Source: Klebsormidium nitens
Lineage: Eukaryota > Streptophyta > Klebsormidiophyceae > Klebsormidiales > Klebsormidiaceae
Reading direction: 5' to 3'
Length of the DNA stretch: 64,000 nt
NCBI GenBank assembly: GCA_000708835.1
Contig: DF237050.1
Coordinates: 139,296-203,295 of the forward strand
The notes under the pieces were generated by a model, which saw nothing but the letters and a program-made list of their open reading frames with translations, was not told the DNA's origin and made no database searches. The translations under genes were made by a program, and so were the position numbers. Positions 25,224-36,651 of the stretch are shown here, one piece after another; position 1 is the first letter of the stretch; the number at the start of each line of letters is the position of its first letter.

Positions 25224-28200
25224 ATGGAGTCAATTGCTCCCGCTGGTCACTTACTCGGTGGCCAAGTGTTGCGCCTGTGCAAGTTACAAGGGCTAGATCT
25301 GGAGAAAGACCGCCCTTGCCTTGTGAAGGAGGTTCCAAGCTCTTGGTTGTCTTTGCAAAAAAGCAGCAAACCGTGTAGAAAGTCTGGCGCCACTGCAGCC
25401 GCTGGCACACATGGGGCAGAAGTATGGACTATGAAGCCACTCGTGGTTGGTATTGGCATGAGCTCAAGTAGGAAGGATTTGGCGGGAAAGGGCTCACGGG
25501 CCTCTTCAATGAAAACTGATCGCATCAAATGCAGGTAAGACGCAGAATGAAAAAGAAGTTCTGATCTGCAAGTATGTGTTTCTTGATCCCGTATCACAAG
25601 ACACATACTCATAAAAGTACGTTGGCTCAGAGATAAGATAGCTAATATCACTTCGCTGCTTTTCCAAACGAGTATGTGTTTACCGTGTGTTTGGGAAGGC
25701 TGTTCTTCTTTGCCACCAGCTCGGTGGTCGTTTTGAAAGTATCCTGAACCTGCACAGATCCGCACAGACCAAATCTCTTTGATTTCCTGTGTCATAGAAC
25801 TAAGAGCATTCTCTATCCAGAGCTGCTATCCTGTAGTTCATTCTTTTCATTAGAAGAGGGGCTGTGAACGCGGTCGCTTCTGCTTCTTATTAAAAGCCTG
25901 CACAGATTCGAAATTGAGGGAGCAGTTTCAATCGAAAACAAGAAGAAAATCACGATCAGAGCACAACTGGTCACATTTCAGCCCAACATCACTGTTCAGA
26001 CGGCTGATGAAGGAAACAGGATACTTTGGCACGCCGACCTTTCCTATTGCAGCTTCTCAATTCCCACCATGTAACGGGCCCTTCAATAATCGTCCCCCCC
26101 AATAAGCGTAGTTCTGCCTCTTGTGCAGCGCATCTGCTCAGCCAACCAGAGCTGTGGGCAACGACAATGAGGAGGCATATCGTCGAACCAAAAGCCTCCT
26201 CACATCACTGTCGCAGAGCATGGCGGACCTTGAAAATGAGATGTCTGTGCAGCAGAAGGTAGGAGAGCCGATGCTGTTTGCACCATCAACTGATAGAAGG
26301 CCAGCCGACACACACTGACTCCGGCGGCTAGTGAATCGTCTTTGAGGACTCATGTTTTCTCCTTGATTGCAACCTGAGTCCCGCTGCATTCATTTGTACA
26401 TCCGACTTAACATCTGATTGTAAATCTAGACGAGATCGTTGGAAACCCACGTCATTGCAGGAACTGAGTGATACCTCCGCAAGGATCGACGAGATCATTA
26501 TGGGCGAACCAGGCGCACTGCCTGAATACAATGGGTCGTTCTTTCCCCCATCTGAGGGTGGACAGCGGGACGTCGACATGGCACTGCGCCAGGAGCTGCA
26601 GCGTGAAAGTCAAGCTGTGGCCCAGTCAGAGGCGGAGATCAAGGACCTAAGGGCAAGGCTGCAGCATGCGCAGAAGCTGAGTGCGCAGGCGGCAGACTTG
26701 CAGAAAGCGGTGGACGAGAGGGACCTGCGGCTAGCAGCGCTCGCAAAGGACCTCTTGGAGCAGAACCTGACCAACGAAGAGAAGGCCCAGAAGCAGGAGG
26801 TAAGTGGCGCTCGCTAGGATGCGTCATCAGTGTGGTTCAATTGACTTTTGAGGAGGAAGAGTGGGCATCTTGGCTTCCGAAGGGAACTTTAATCACCTCC
26901 TTCAATCAGACAAGAGACCCGTCACCTCAGGCGGTGTGCAAGAGGCTTCAGGTGGCAATGCCGGCACCGTAGCGGATGCGGCAGTAAGTCGTCAGGAGAA
27001 GGTTGAGAAGAGGCAGACTTTACTAAGAGGGCTATGTTGAGATATGCTTGTATCACCCTCTTTCTCGCTAACACGTTTTTTTCTCCGACGTGCGCAGGCG
27101 CTGCATGCCGCGGAGCTGCGCATTGCCGAGCTGACCACGGAGACGCAGCGGCTGCAGGAGGAGATTCAAACTAGGGATGGCCTCATGGCACACATGCAGA
27201 AGGAGGCGGCGATGAGTACCAAGACACTGCAAACCGCCGCCAAGGTGAGCAGTATCTTCTGCTATCCCTTATACTGCAACAGACTCCCTGCAGCGGTCAG
27301 GGACCGATTGCGGTTTTCGTACGCAATCGGTCGAAAAATTGATGTAGGTTCTTAGCTTCGCAGAAGAAGCTCTGGAACGCTTCTGCACCTTCATGTGCCA
27401 GTACTGGAGTCATTACGACTGCGTCTATGAAACGCTTTATGAGGCTGGATCATATAGGTTGGAGATGTCGGTCAAGTTGCTCTCTTAACAATTTCGTGAT
27501 GCACCACATCAACCACAAGGGCAGAACTTTCACGTTGTGTCTGCACGTCATCGTTTCGTCTCACTCACTGCCCAGGCTATTGCCAACGTGCGCGAACACA
27601 ACGTGCTGCTGGAGACCGAGTTGGAGCAGCAGCGGCAGCAACTGAAAGAGAGTCGGGACGAGCTCGGCAAAGTGCAGCGCCAAATGGCGGAAAAAGAGCA
27701 GGTGTGTGTGGCTGCCGTTTTTGAAAGCCAGTCGCCGTCTTTGGCTCATGCATCTTCGTCATGCTGTATAGGCAAGCTCGTTTGCTAGTGAGGCATTATG
27801 AAGGCGACCTTCGCCTGGATTTGTTTGCTCTGAGAGTAGGGCTTAAACTATGCTTCAAACAAGTTTGACGTAGTTCGGAGCACCAATAGGACGGCGACCA
27901 GCTAATCAAGGCGAGTGCCATCTGATCTGGTGTCTGCTTGACCTCCCCGTCACCTGCTGTTGAAGGCGTCAACGTGGCACCGCAAGTGTTAAACTACCGA
28001 ACATGCATTCGTCTCGTATCTCAAATCCTTTTCCCTGGCCTCGTGACATTCTGCATCCTGTCTTCAAACTGACTCCCGTTGCCCCCAGGCGCTGCAAACC
28101 GCGGAGCATCGCATTGGCCGGTTGGAGCAGGCCATGCACGAGCTGGACGCCAACCTGGAGCAGGAGAACCAGGACAAGCAGATTGCGCAAAAGCAAGTCG

Positions 28201-31200
28201 CGAAGTCCAAGGAGGTGAGAGCGAGGCAGAGAGCGACATAGCTTTTGACAGGGAGATCGCCAGAGATTACTTTTATACCTAGGCCTGAAGTGCCTGGGAC
28301 AGCAGGCCGTCGATCAAAGAGTCAAAGCGATTGCGCCTTCCTCATCAAACCGTCATCGTGGAGTTCGTCCTCAAACTCATTCTATCTTCTGCGCCTGTTT
28401 GCTGTACACATTCGGATCTCGCAGAGCGTGTATCTAGGCCAGTGTTTCCGTAGTTTGGAGCCGAACGGTCGGTGCGGGTGCGTGCAGGAGGTGATCCAAG
28501 CACGGATGAGGATCAACGAGTTGACGGAGAAGATGGGCGGCCTGGAGAAGCAAGTGAGCCAAAAGAACGCCTCGGTGGCGCAGCTCAAGAACCAGCAGGC
28601 CAAGACGTCGCTCGCACTGGAGCAAGCCAACCAGGTGAGCCGCCGCGGCCGAGGAAACGAGCAGTTTGTCCAAAACAAAACTCCTCTGGTTGATACAAAT
28701 AAGGTGCAAACCGCACAAAGACGTTTACTCCGCCTCCATTCGCTGTAAGATCTGGAAGGACAATGTGATGAATCTGTCGGTTTACTTTTTTGACGGACAT
28801 ATTTTGATCTGGAGTCCGGGTCAATCCTTGGATGATTGACAAACGCTTCGAGAGAAAGCCGTCAGTGCTTGCAACTTATCGAACCAACAAGTGGTGTTTC
28901 TTCCTGTGTGCTGAGCCCTCCCTCTGGCTACGTCTGCAGTCGCTCCAAGCGGCCCAGAGCCAGATCCAGTCGCTGGAACAGCAGATGGTGAGGGCGCAGG
29001 AGGCCCTCAAGGAGGAGGTGGAGGCCAGCACCAGCGCACTCAAGTCGGCCGCCTCCAGGGAACAGGCAAGTCTTGCTGCGCTTTTAGCCTTTTTGACTCG
29101 TGTCGTTCTTCCCGGCTGCAATCTGAGGTTTGGCGCAGCCACCAGAAGAGCAATGTTACTACGGAACGCATCTGTCTTGTGACCGTCAAGCGATGCATTG
29201 CGTCCATAACACGATGCTCCACATCTCCATAACTAGTAAGATCTTTCAAGCAGTAGAGCCCGCAGTAAAGCTTGTTGAAGAAGGAACGTGCTTTTCTCTC
29301 CCTGTCAGGCGCTTCGGTTGTCCGAGGGGCGTGTGCGCGAGCTGGCGACGGAGAACACGACGCTCAAGGCGCAGGTGGCGAGCAAGGAGAAGACGATGGA
29401 GGCAGTGCGCGAGGAGACGCTCAAGAACGCGGACATGCTCATGACCGCACAGAAAACACGGAAGGTCAGGCCTGATCTGCGCTCAGGAACTCGAAAGGCA
29501 GGGGACGAGCCCTTTGGACTACCAAAAGAAGAATGTGTTCAAACCTTCGATAAAGCAGAGGAAGAACCAGCGAACTGTCAGGCGATGGAAAACGCATTCT
29601 GGCCGGCAGCTTCATGCGTTTTTGGATTCTCCTGGAATTAAACGAGATGGGCTACTGGTAATAACATTTTTCAAAGATTCTCTCAACCGTTGATCAGGAT
29701 GTATCAAGCAAGAAATCCGTGAAGTCGACTGTGACGTCAGCCGCACACACACCTCGACAGAGACTCAACTACAGCACACATCGTTTCTGTGCAGAGTTTA
29801 GTCGAAGCCGAGGGGAAGCTGACGCTGCTGTCGCAGCAAGTGGCGTCGCTGGAGGACGAGATCCGGTCGCGGGACAGTCTCCTGGACGACATCAAGGCCG
29901 AAACGTTCAAAAGTGCAGAGACGCTCAAGATGGCCGCCAAAGTGAACCTGGTGGGAACCGTTACAAGTAACCTGTGCATGCTTACCCTGGCGTGCTGGTC
30001 ATGACAATAAGTGAAACACGCCCCCTCCTGCACGTAAGCATTCGGCTCTTGATTCGGACACCTGGCATCCCGCTTGTCTGGCATGGGTACTCTCGAAAGG
30101 CAGACATATTCTGGTCGCTTGTTACAAGTGTTCCGTATGGCGGTGCAGCTCCTGAACGAGACGCGGGAGCGGGAAGCCGAGTTGCAAGAAAATCTGGAGG
30201 AGAAGGATGACATCATCGGGGAGCTACAGCGGGAGCTCGCAGAGAACGCAAGAGCGGCCAGGGCGGAACAGGTGCGGCGCGTGGCGCTTCTGATGGCCCT
30301 CGGCGATCTCCCCTCTGCAATTGACATTCTTAAAAAGGCACAAAGAAATGAAAACTGTTGTGAGCGAGCATAGTTGAGGCTACTGAGTAGATTTGATCAA
30401 GCTTTCAGGTTTTTAACCGTGCAGCCCGATGAATCGACGATGTTCATCCATTTTGAGAGTAGTTCTTTGCCTTTCAATTCAGTTGTCGTCGCCAAATGCA
30501 CAAGTCTTCAAGTTTACAAAAAGGTACCCTCTGGCGTGCTATGCTCGCATTCTTTCTTACTTCTGTACCCTCCTAAAATTTAACTCTGGCAATGACTCTA
30601 TTCTCGACTCCTTTTCGCCGTCTCGAAGCCACCCTATGTTGTGGATTATACTCTTGGGAACGCCCAAAGTCAGCGAGTTACTCAGCCGCGATAACCGCAA
30701 GTCTTCTCACCGGTTTTCGGTGTCCCCTCGGCAGGCGTTGAGGGCAGCGGAGCAGCGGAGGCGGGAACTAGAGGAGGAGAACGAGGCGCTGCGGCAGGGG
30801 GTCAATGCGCGGGACCAGGCGCTGCGGAACATGGAGGAGGAGGTGGAGCGGAGCGCAGAAGTGCTGGACGCAGGGCAGCAAACCAGAGAGGTGACGGCCC
30901 ACCCGGCTTGCAGGCGCTACTCTTGTGGTTGTTTGGAAAAATGGCCTCGACCTGGAGCATACGAGTTGGTCTTCGAAGCGCTGATTGTTGGTCAAAACAC
31001 TTGGTGCAAACGCGGGACGTCGGATGCTAGAAAAACGGTTTCGAGTGACAATTACTTGAAGCACTTACATCCACCTACAATCGCTGGACCCGTATTCGGG
31101 ACCTCGGTCCAGCGAGCCAGCGGGATGGAAGACCAGGCATCTGCGACTGTTTGATTCTCATGGACGTGACTGTGCTCAGCCGTCAAGCATCGAGTCTGGT

Positions 31201-31735
31201 TGCCCTTGCAGAAGCTGCGTCGGCTGCAGGCGCGGACGGGCGATCTGGAGGCGCAGCTCAAGAGCCGGGATGCCAGCGTGGCCGCCCTCCAGAGCGAACT
31301 GACGGCGCTCAAGCTGCGCGCCAGTCACGCGGAGCAGGGCCGGCCGCAGCAGCAAGCCAACGCGGCGACCAACAACAGCCGGCCACTGGTGAGCAATTTC
31401 ACTTGCCTCGTAAATGAAAAAATAATCAAGTTTCGAAAGAGAGTCTTCAGGAGCAAGGTCGAAGTTTCGAAGCGATTGGCTTCATCGACATTGCTTCCTT
31501 AGAATCGTTCCCTTTGCAAGCAGACAGGGTTGCGTTATTGAACGCTTGCAGCTCCCACAGTCGTCGTCCAGACCCTATTTGTGGTTCTTCGACCCTTGGG
31601 AACTTCGGCATGCAACCGGCGCTGTCTCGGCCTTATATCTCTAACATGTCCAGCGGATCGCTGTTGCAGGGTGTGGCTCAAAGCATTTCGGACCTCGACC
31701 CCGCCCGTGAAGTAGAGCAACGCTGGCGACCCTAA
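25224..31735 (+). CDS. Long coiled-coil protein built from repeated phase-0 exons
   Basis: Fourteen exons: 25224-25534, 26129-26258, 26461-26799, 27098-27244, 27576-27701, 28089-28214, 28488-28634, 28940-29065, 29309-29464, 29795-29941, 30149-30271, 30735-30890, 31212-31388 and 31670-31735, giving 758 aa. From exon 4 on every exon begins and ends between codons. Exon sizes are 49, 42, 42, 49, 42, 52, 49, 41 and 52 codons, and many start with a pattern like ALxxAExRIxEL (ALHAAELRIAEL, ALQTAEHRIGRL, ALRLSEGRVREL, ALRAAEQRRREL). The residues follow the heptad rhythm of a long parallel coiled coil with almost no proline. The intron after 29065 uses a GC donor (CAG/GCAAGT). Exon 1 is a non-coiled Ser/Lys/Gly segment; its ATG and its split Ser codon into exon 2 fit, but it has no homology support. 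No orthologue was recognised; centrosomal, Golgi or cytoskeletal tether roles are possible. Confidence 0.75.
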
Positions 31736-32944
31736 GTGGTTGCGCATGCTCGGCAACCCAGATGAAAGACAGAAGCATGGCTCCTCGCGTTGAAGGTCTT
31801 GAGTCTAGATTGTTTACGCCTTGAGCCGCATCACGAGCTTGATATTTGGTTAGTGTAGCACGAGAGACGAAACGTCGGTAGGTATTGTCGGTTGAGCTAT
31901 ACTTGGATCCAAGGAGTCAAGAAGTTTTCTGGGCTGCACTGCGTGCTTCAAGGAGCAGTCGGTTCACACACAGGCCCCGCATTGATGGAGGTTGTACTGT
32001 CCCTCGCAAGAAGTACGTATACCCTTGAATACCAGGAGCTCCTTCTCCTCCCTTGCTTCATTATCTAGATCCTTAAATGTCAGGTGTTTTCTAGACTCTA
32101 GCTACTTATTGTACCTTGTAAACGATGGGACGAAGATTCTGGGCGCACGCCCTTGAGAAAGCGGATAATTGAAGCTTTACTAAGACCCTTTCCAAAGGTC
32201 ATCAAAAGAAGAAATAGACCCTTTTGGAAGGCAGTCAACAGGATTGCTTCGATCCAAGATCGAAGTTAAAGCATCATCCCATCCCGTGTTCGGCGATGGT
32301 CATGCACATGTATGTTTTCGTGCGTTTGATATTATGCATATACGTTAAGTGGCTTAGGTAAATTCAAAACCTTAAAATTTCTGCAAAGATCACTATTAAA
32401 TGCATGCAACGTCGCCGCGCAACTTCATCTTCTCATTGCATGCCCTCTCCGAGTGCATTGACCTCCGAATTCGTGTATCAGCTATCGAGTGCCGATTTTG
32501 TATGACATGGGTGCACATTTCCAGTCGCGCCCAAGGCATCACCATACCAGGTCGCGGAGGTCCATGCAATGCGGACGGAACTGCGTCTACGTGCATTTAA
32601 CATGCACTAAGAATGCGGATTGAGCTATCTTACTTATCTAGTCAACATGTATCGCAATCAGCGGCGCCGCCCAGCCGAATCGAACATGGTGTCATCAGCT
32701 CGAAGTGATCTAGCCGATTGCATCCACGATCATAAGCAATCGTTCGGTCTAACAAGGGCCTGAAAAATGTTGAAAGTTCCACTTGGCAAAAGGCCATGAC
32801 AGGCTGTACTTTCAGGTGCGCATCTGCTAGGTTGCTTGCAACATGGTACAGAAGTGGGCCACAAATGCACTGAACAACGTAGACGAGTTGACGCTTGAGA
32901 AGAAAAACGTCAAGTTTCTCCTCTTGTCTCGTCTCGTTTTCAAG
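31736..32944. other. Non-coding gap between convergent genes
   Basis: 1.2 kb between the ends of the coiled-coil gene and the F-box/LRR gene, AT-richer, with nothing recognised in it. Confidence 0.5.
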
Positions 32945-35630
32945 CTAGGACCGAACATCGAGGACCCCCCGTTCTCTAAGAAGTTGCGCACCCTGACAAC
33001 TTGGCACCGTGGGAGATACGGTCACCTTAGTAAGCCAGCCAATTGAGTTCGTCGCTAGGACCATCAAAGCTGTCTCGACAGCCTCGCAGTCTCTTAATGT
33101 CAAAACACTGATACTTCTCGACTCGGCCAAGGACACGTAAACACCTTCAGTAAGCCTTTTGCACCCATCGAGGTACAGCGTCCGTAACTTTCTACACTCA
33201 AGCACCAGCTCCTCTATCAGGTCGTCAGTTACCGCATTCTCGCATCGTTGTAAGCCGAGAATCTCCAGACTCCCTAACCAGGCCAGCGGAGTTAGATTAG
33301 TGATGTTGTGGCAACTCTCCAGGATGATCTCGGTCAATCCAGGTAGCGACTTGATCAGGGCAACCAGTCCCACGTCGCCAATGGCCGTGTAGCTCAGATT
33401 GAGGGTCTCCAGCTTGGAACAAGTTGCTAACGACGCAAAGCCAATGTCGCTCAGCGAAGTACACCTAGTAAGGTTCAAGCGCCGCAGCGACGGAGCCGCT
33501 TGGGCAATGGCTTGGACTCCCTCGTCCGACACTCCCCTCACTGGCTGGCTAGATGCGAGGGAGAGCTCCGTGATTCTGCGTGTCCTTGCAGCAAGGTACG
33601 CTATGCCCTTGCTCGTGATTGCCGTCGAAGCGATCTCGAGACTTGCCAAGTTTGGGCAATTGCTTAAAGCCTCCACAGCTGAGGGATCGACTTTATTGCA
33701 CTGTACAGAGACTTTTTCCAAGTTTGGCGGGCACGCCCAACCAATCCGTTTCAGGACCTCAGCCCCTTCGCTGTCCGAAGGGGCTCCTTGCGAGTCGGAC
33801 TGGATTTTAAACACACGGAGCGTTCGGCAATGACCCGCAAGTGCTCTGAGACTGCCGACGTTACTGGAGAGCAGCTCCAGATGCGCTTCCAAGACCTCGA
33901 GCGAAAACCAGATACTCGGCAGCCCTCGTGATCGGACAAACCTGCCTAGCCGCAGCCGCTTCAATCTTGGACACCCAACGAGCTTGTTTAGCGTCTGCGT
34001 GACATCGAATCGTGTGTTCACAAGGCGAGCCCGGCCCATGTTTGTCCCCGGCTCGGGCTTGGGTGGCCTCAGGTCCAGCGTGACCTCCTCGAGTGACAAA
34101 CACTCGCCCACGCTAGCGAGACCCGGAAAAGAAAATTGGAAAGCGCCCACCAGAGAAAGTGTCCTCAAGTTCGTTGCTTTCTGCAGGGCGGACACTCCGC
34201 TGTCGCCAACCGCGCGACAGTCTTGAAGTTCGAGATGACGCAGCCTCTGCAAGGATTGTGAGATTGATCAATGATCAGGTATCATGCACAGATGTCCTGG
34301 GGAACCCGCAGATGCCTAGCAGATGCCGACCAACTGATGAGTACACGGCTTTGTTTGCATGAAATTGTGAATGTCTCTCAGACGAAGGGCAGACAAGGGG
34401 TCTTGTAATTGACGTTTTCCAAGACATTCCAGATTACAGATCTCTCGATCAAGAACCAAGTAAATTCAAATCAGAAGCGACAACGTACAGTCCGCAACGG
34501 TGATGATACCGAGGCAGATATTGAAACCATGACCATCTGGATTCCTGACCGAGCCACTAGCTGAAACCTTGCTTACCGGGCAATTTACGACCAAGTCTTC
34601 AATGTCGTTGTCCGTCAGCACTTGCCAAACGAGGCCAGACTGGTCGTCTCGGAAGCCCCGACCGTCTCTCTGAAACCAGGGGTTCGTGGGGAAGGCCTCG
34701 TAAGTTATGCAGACTTTCTCCAGCTGCTTGCAGGCCTGAAACACTGGCCCAAGATCCACAGGCTCCGCCACTATGACTTGGTGTAGCGAGAGTGTCACCA
34801 AATTTCTACACTGCGCTATAAGCCCCAGCTGACAGCTGGCGCCAGACGGAAGCGCACTCCACAGGGTCAACCTCTGCATATAAACGACAAGAACCGTCAG
34901 GAAACGCAATCTCGTTGAGTCATGGAAGACATGACGCAGACAAGGTGAATGCTTGTTGATGGGACCTGGAAGAGCTTTCCAGGCTATTGCGGCTTGGTCT
35001 GACAGCAACTGGATTGATCTTGAATGTCGGGCAGATTTTGCAATCGTGATGCAGGTGTGATGGCTGGAGGCTCTGACCTGCAAGGACTGTGGGAACTGCT
35101 GGCTTGCAAGCTTCAAGGCCTCCTCTGTGAGACTGTCTCTGCCAAGCATGATCGCCAGGGACACCACAATGCTGTCTCGCCAGCGGGGCTGCTGCGCATC
35201 TTCCACTCGCCTGGCCCCAAAAACATTAACGCTGGTGTTAGCCTCACACTTGCTTCAACGTTGCCCATCGTGACTCTCATTCATAGCAAAGTTAGGAAAC
35301 AATCGCTACACTTTCAAAGCGATCACTGGCCCCCACCACTCTCTTTTAGCAATTTACAGATACAACGAAGTTCCTGATTCAAGGATCACACAACCAGTCA
35401 GCGGGCAGTCAGCATTGTCTTGAGTGATCCTGACACACAAGATGCACAAGCTGGACGTACCTGAAAGCGAGTCGCTGTGGGACACTCTGAAATGCATGCA
35501 GCCAGCTTTTGTTAACCCTGCACGCTGCGTCCTTATCCACCGGCTCGTCCAGAAAGTGCAGGATGTGCGCCAGCAGATCTGTGCTGCCAAACACATCCCT
35601 CACACTCTCAAACCCGTCCTCAATGTCCAT
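32945..35630 (-). CDS. F-box / leucine-rich-repeat protein (SCF substrate receptor type)
   Basis: Exons, high to low: 35630-35461, 35210-35078, 34873-34577 and 34246-32945, in phase, 633 aa. Exon 1 encodes an F-box: DLLAHILHFLDEPVDKDAACRVNKSWLHAF, preceded by only 17 residues. The rest is a run of about 26-residue Cys-type LRRs of the AMN1/Grr1/FBL class, such as LRHLELQDCRAVGDSGVSAL, LRRLNLTRCTSLSDIGFASL, LETLNLSYTAIGDVGLVAL and LRTLYLDGCKRLTEGVYVSL. The F-box would bind SKP1 in an SCF ubiquitin ligase and the LRR solenoid would select the target. The target is unknown. The final exon of 1.3 kb is unusually long for this window and carries most of the LRRs. Confidence 0.88.
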
Positions 35631-36651
35631 TATAAGTTAAATGGAAACCCACTTCGCCTGGCCCAGCTCAAAGTCTGCTTGTCATGCCCTCTAGTAGGCG
35701 GCGTCCTCGTTCCAAAAGGGGCCATGTCCCCAGCAAGCGGCAGCAATCCCGTTCCTGCTCCGAGCTGATTCTGAGCCAGCTAGCGCCCCGGCCCAGACTC
35801 CCCCGGCTGGGTGCGCGCGGAGACCGCGTCGGGCAGTACGCGGCCAAGCGCGGCCGCCACATTGTCGCGGCCGGGCGGCCGGCCGTGCGGATCGCGCCCG
35901 CGCGGGCCTGCTGCAATACCGCGACGGGAATGCTTCGACCATTTTCGAAATCATCACGCCACTTTGACTAGGATGCGGGGCAGGCCCAAGGATCACTTGG
36001 TCAATGGTGGCTATCATGGTACCTGAGCCATTGATCAGGCGCAAGCGCTGGACTCGAGCCAAATGCAAGAGGGCGTCAGGAGCCGGGTCACGGGGCTGCC
36101 CCTTGCCGCAAAAAGTGGACAGCATGGAGCGGAGGCCAGCCTGCCGGCATGCAGGTTTGTACCTCATCCCCATCATCAATGCCGCTCTGAGCATGCGTGC
36201 AGCTTTGTTCTTTGATGCTTCATTGCTACGTGACAAATGCTAGTGTGTGTGAGTGGGTTTATGCAGAATGCCATTGAGGCAGCGTCACTGGGGAGTCTCT
36301 CAATGTTGTAGCACGTCGTGACGCCACCATTTTGAGGCAGTTTCTTATTCGCTCAAAGCTTGTCACTGGGTCCTGCAGCTATTGTTAGCTCTGGTTTTTC
36401 TCAATACCGCCTCAGTCAATTTTCGATCTATCTACAGGCGGATCAACTTGCACGTTTAGTTGCTTGATGGCAGGATAGAAGGTGGAGTAGGCTTCTTTGG
36501 GGCTGTAGCCCGGCAAACACTGCTCCACTTGATTGTACGAGAGTATTCAGCAGCTACACTGGTTTGGGATTAGGCAAGCTGGGGGCGCTCTTGTAAGGAC
36601 AAGGCAGCTCCGACGTGCTGCCGCAGAAGGAGCGTTGGACGGGCCGATTTG
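35631..36651. other. Divergent spacer with a GC-rich island
   Basis: About 1 kb between the F-box/LRR start and the YTH gene start. Bases 35770-35920 are strongly GC- and CpG-rich. A 95-codon plus-strand ORF (35684-35971), very rich in Arg, and an overlapping minus-strand ORF run through the island. Neither resembles a known protein, and both may simply follow from its base composition. It is best read as a CpG-island-like bidirectional promoter or 5' untranslated region. Confidence 0.4.
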
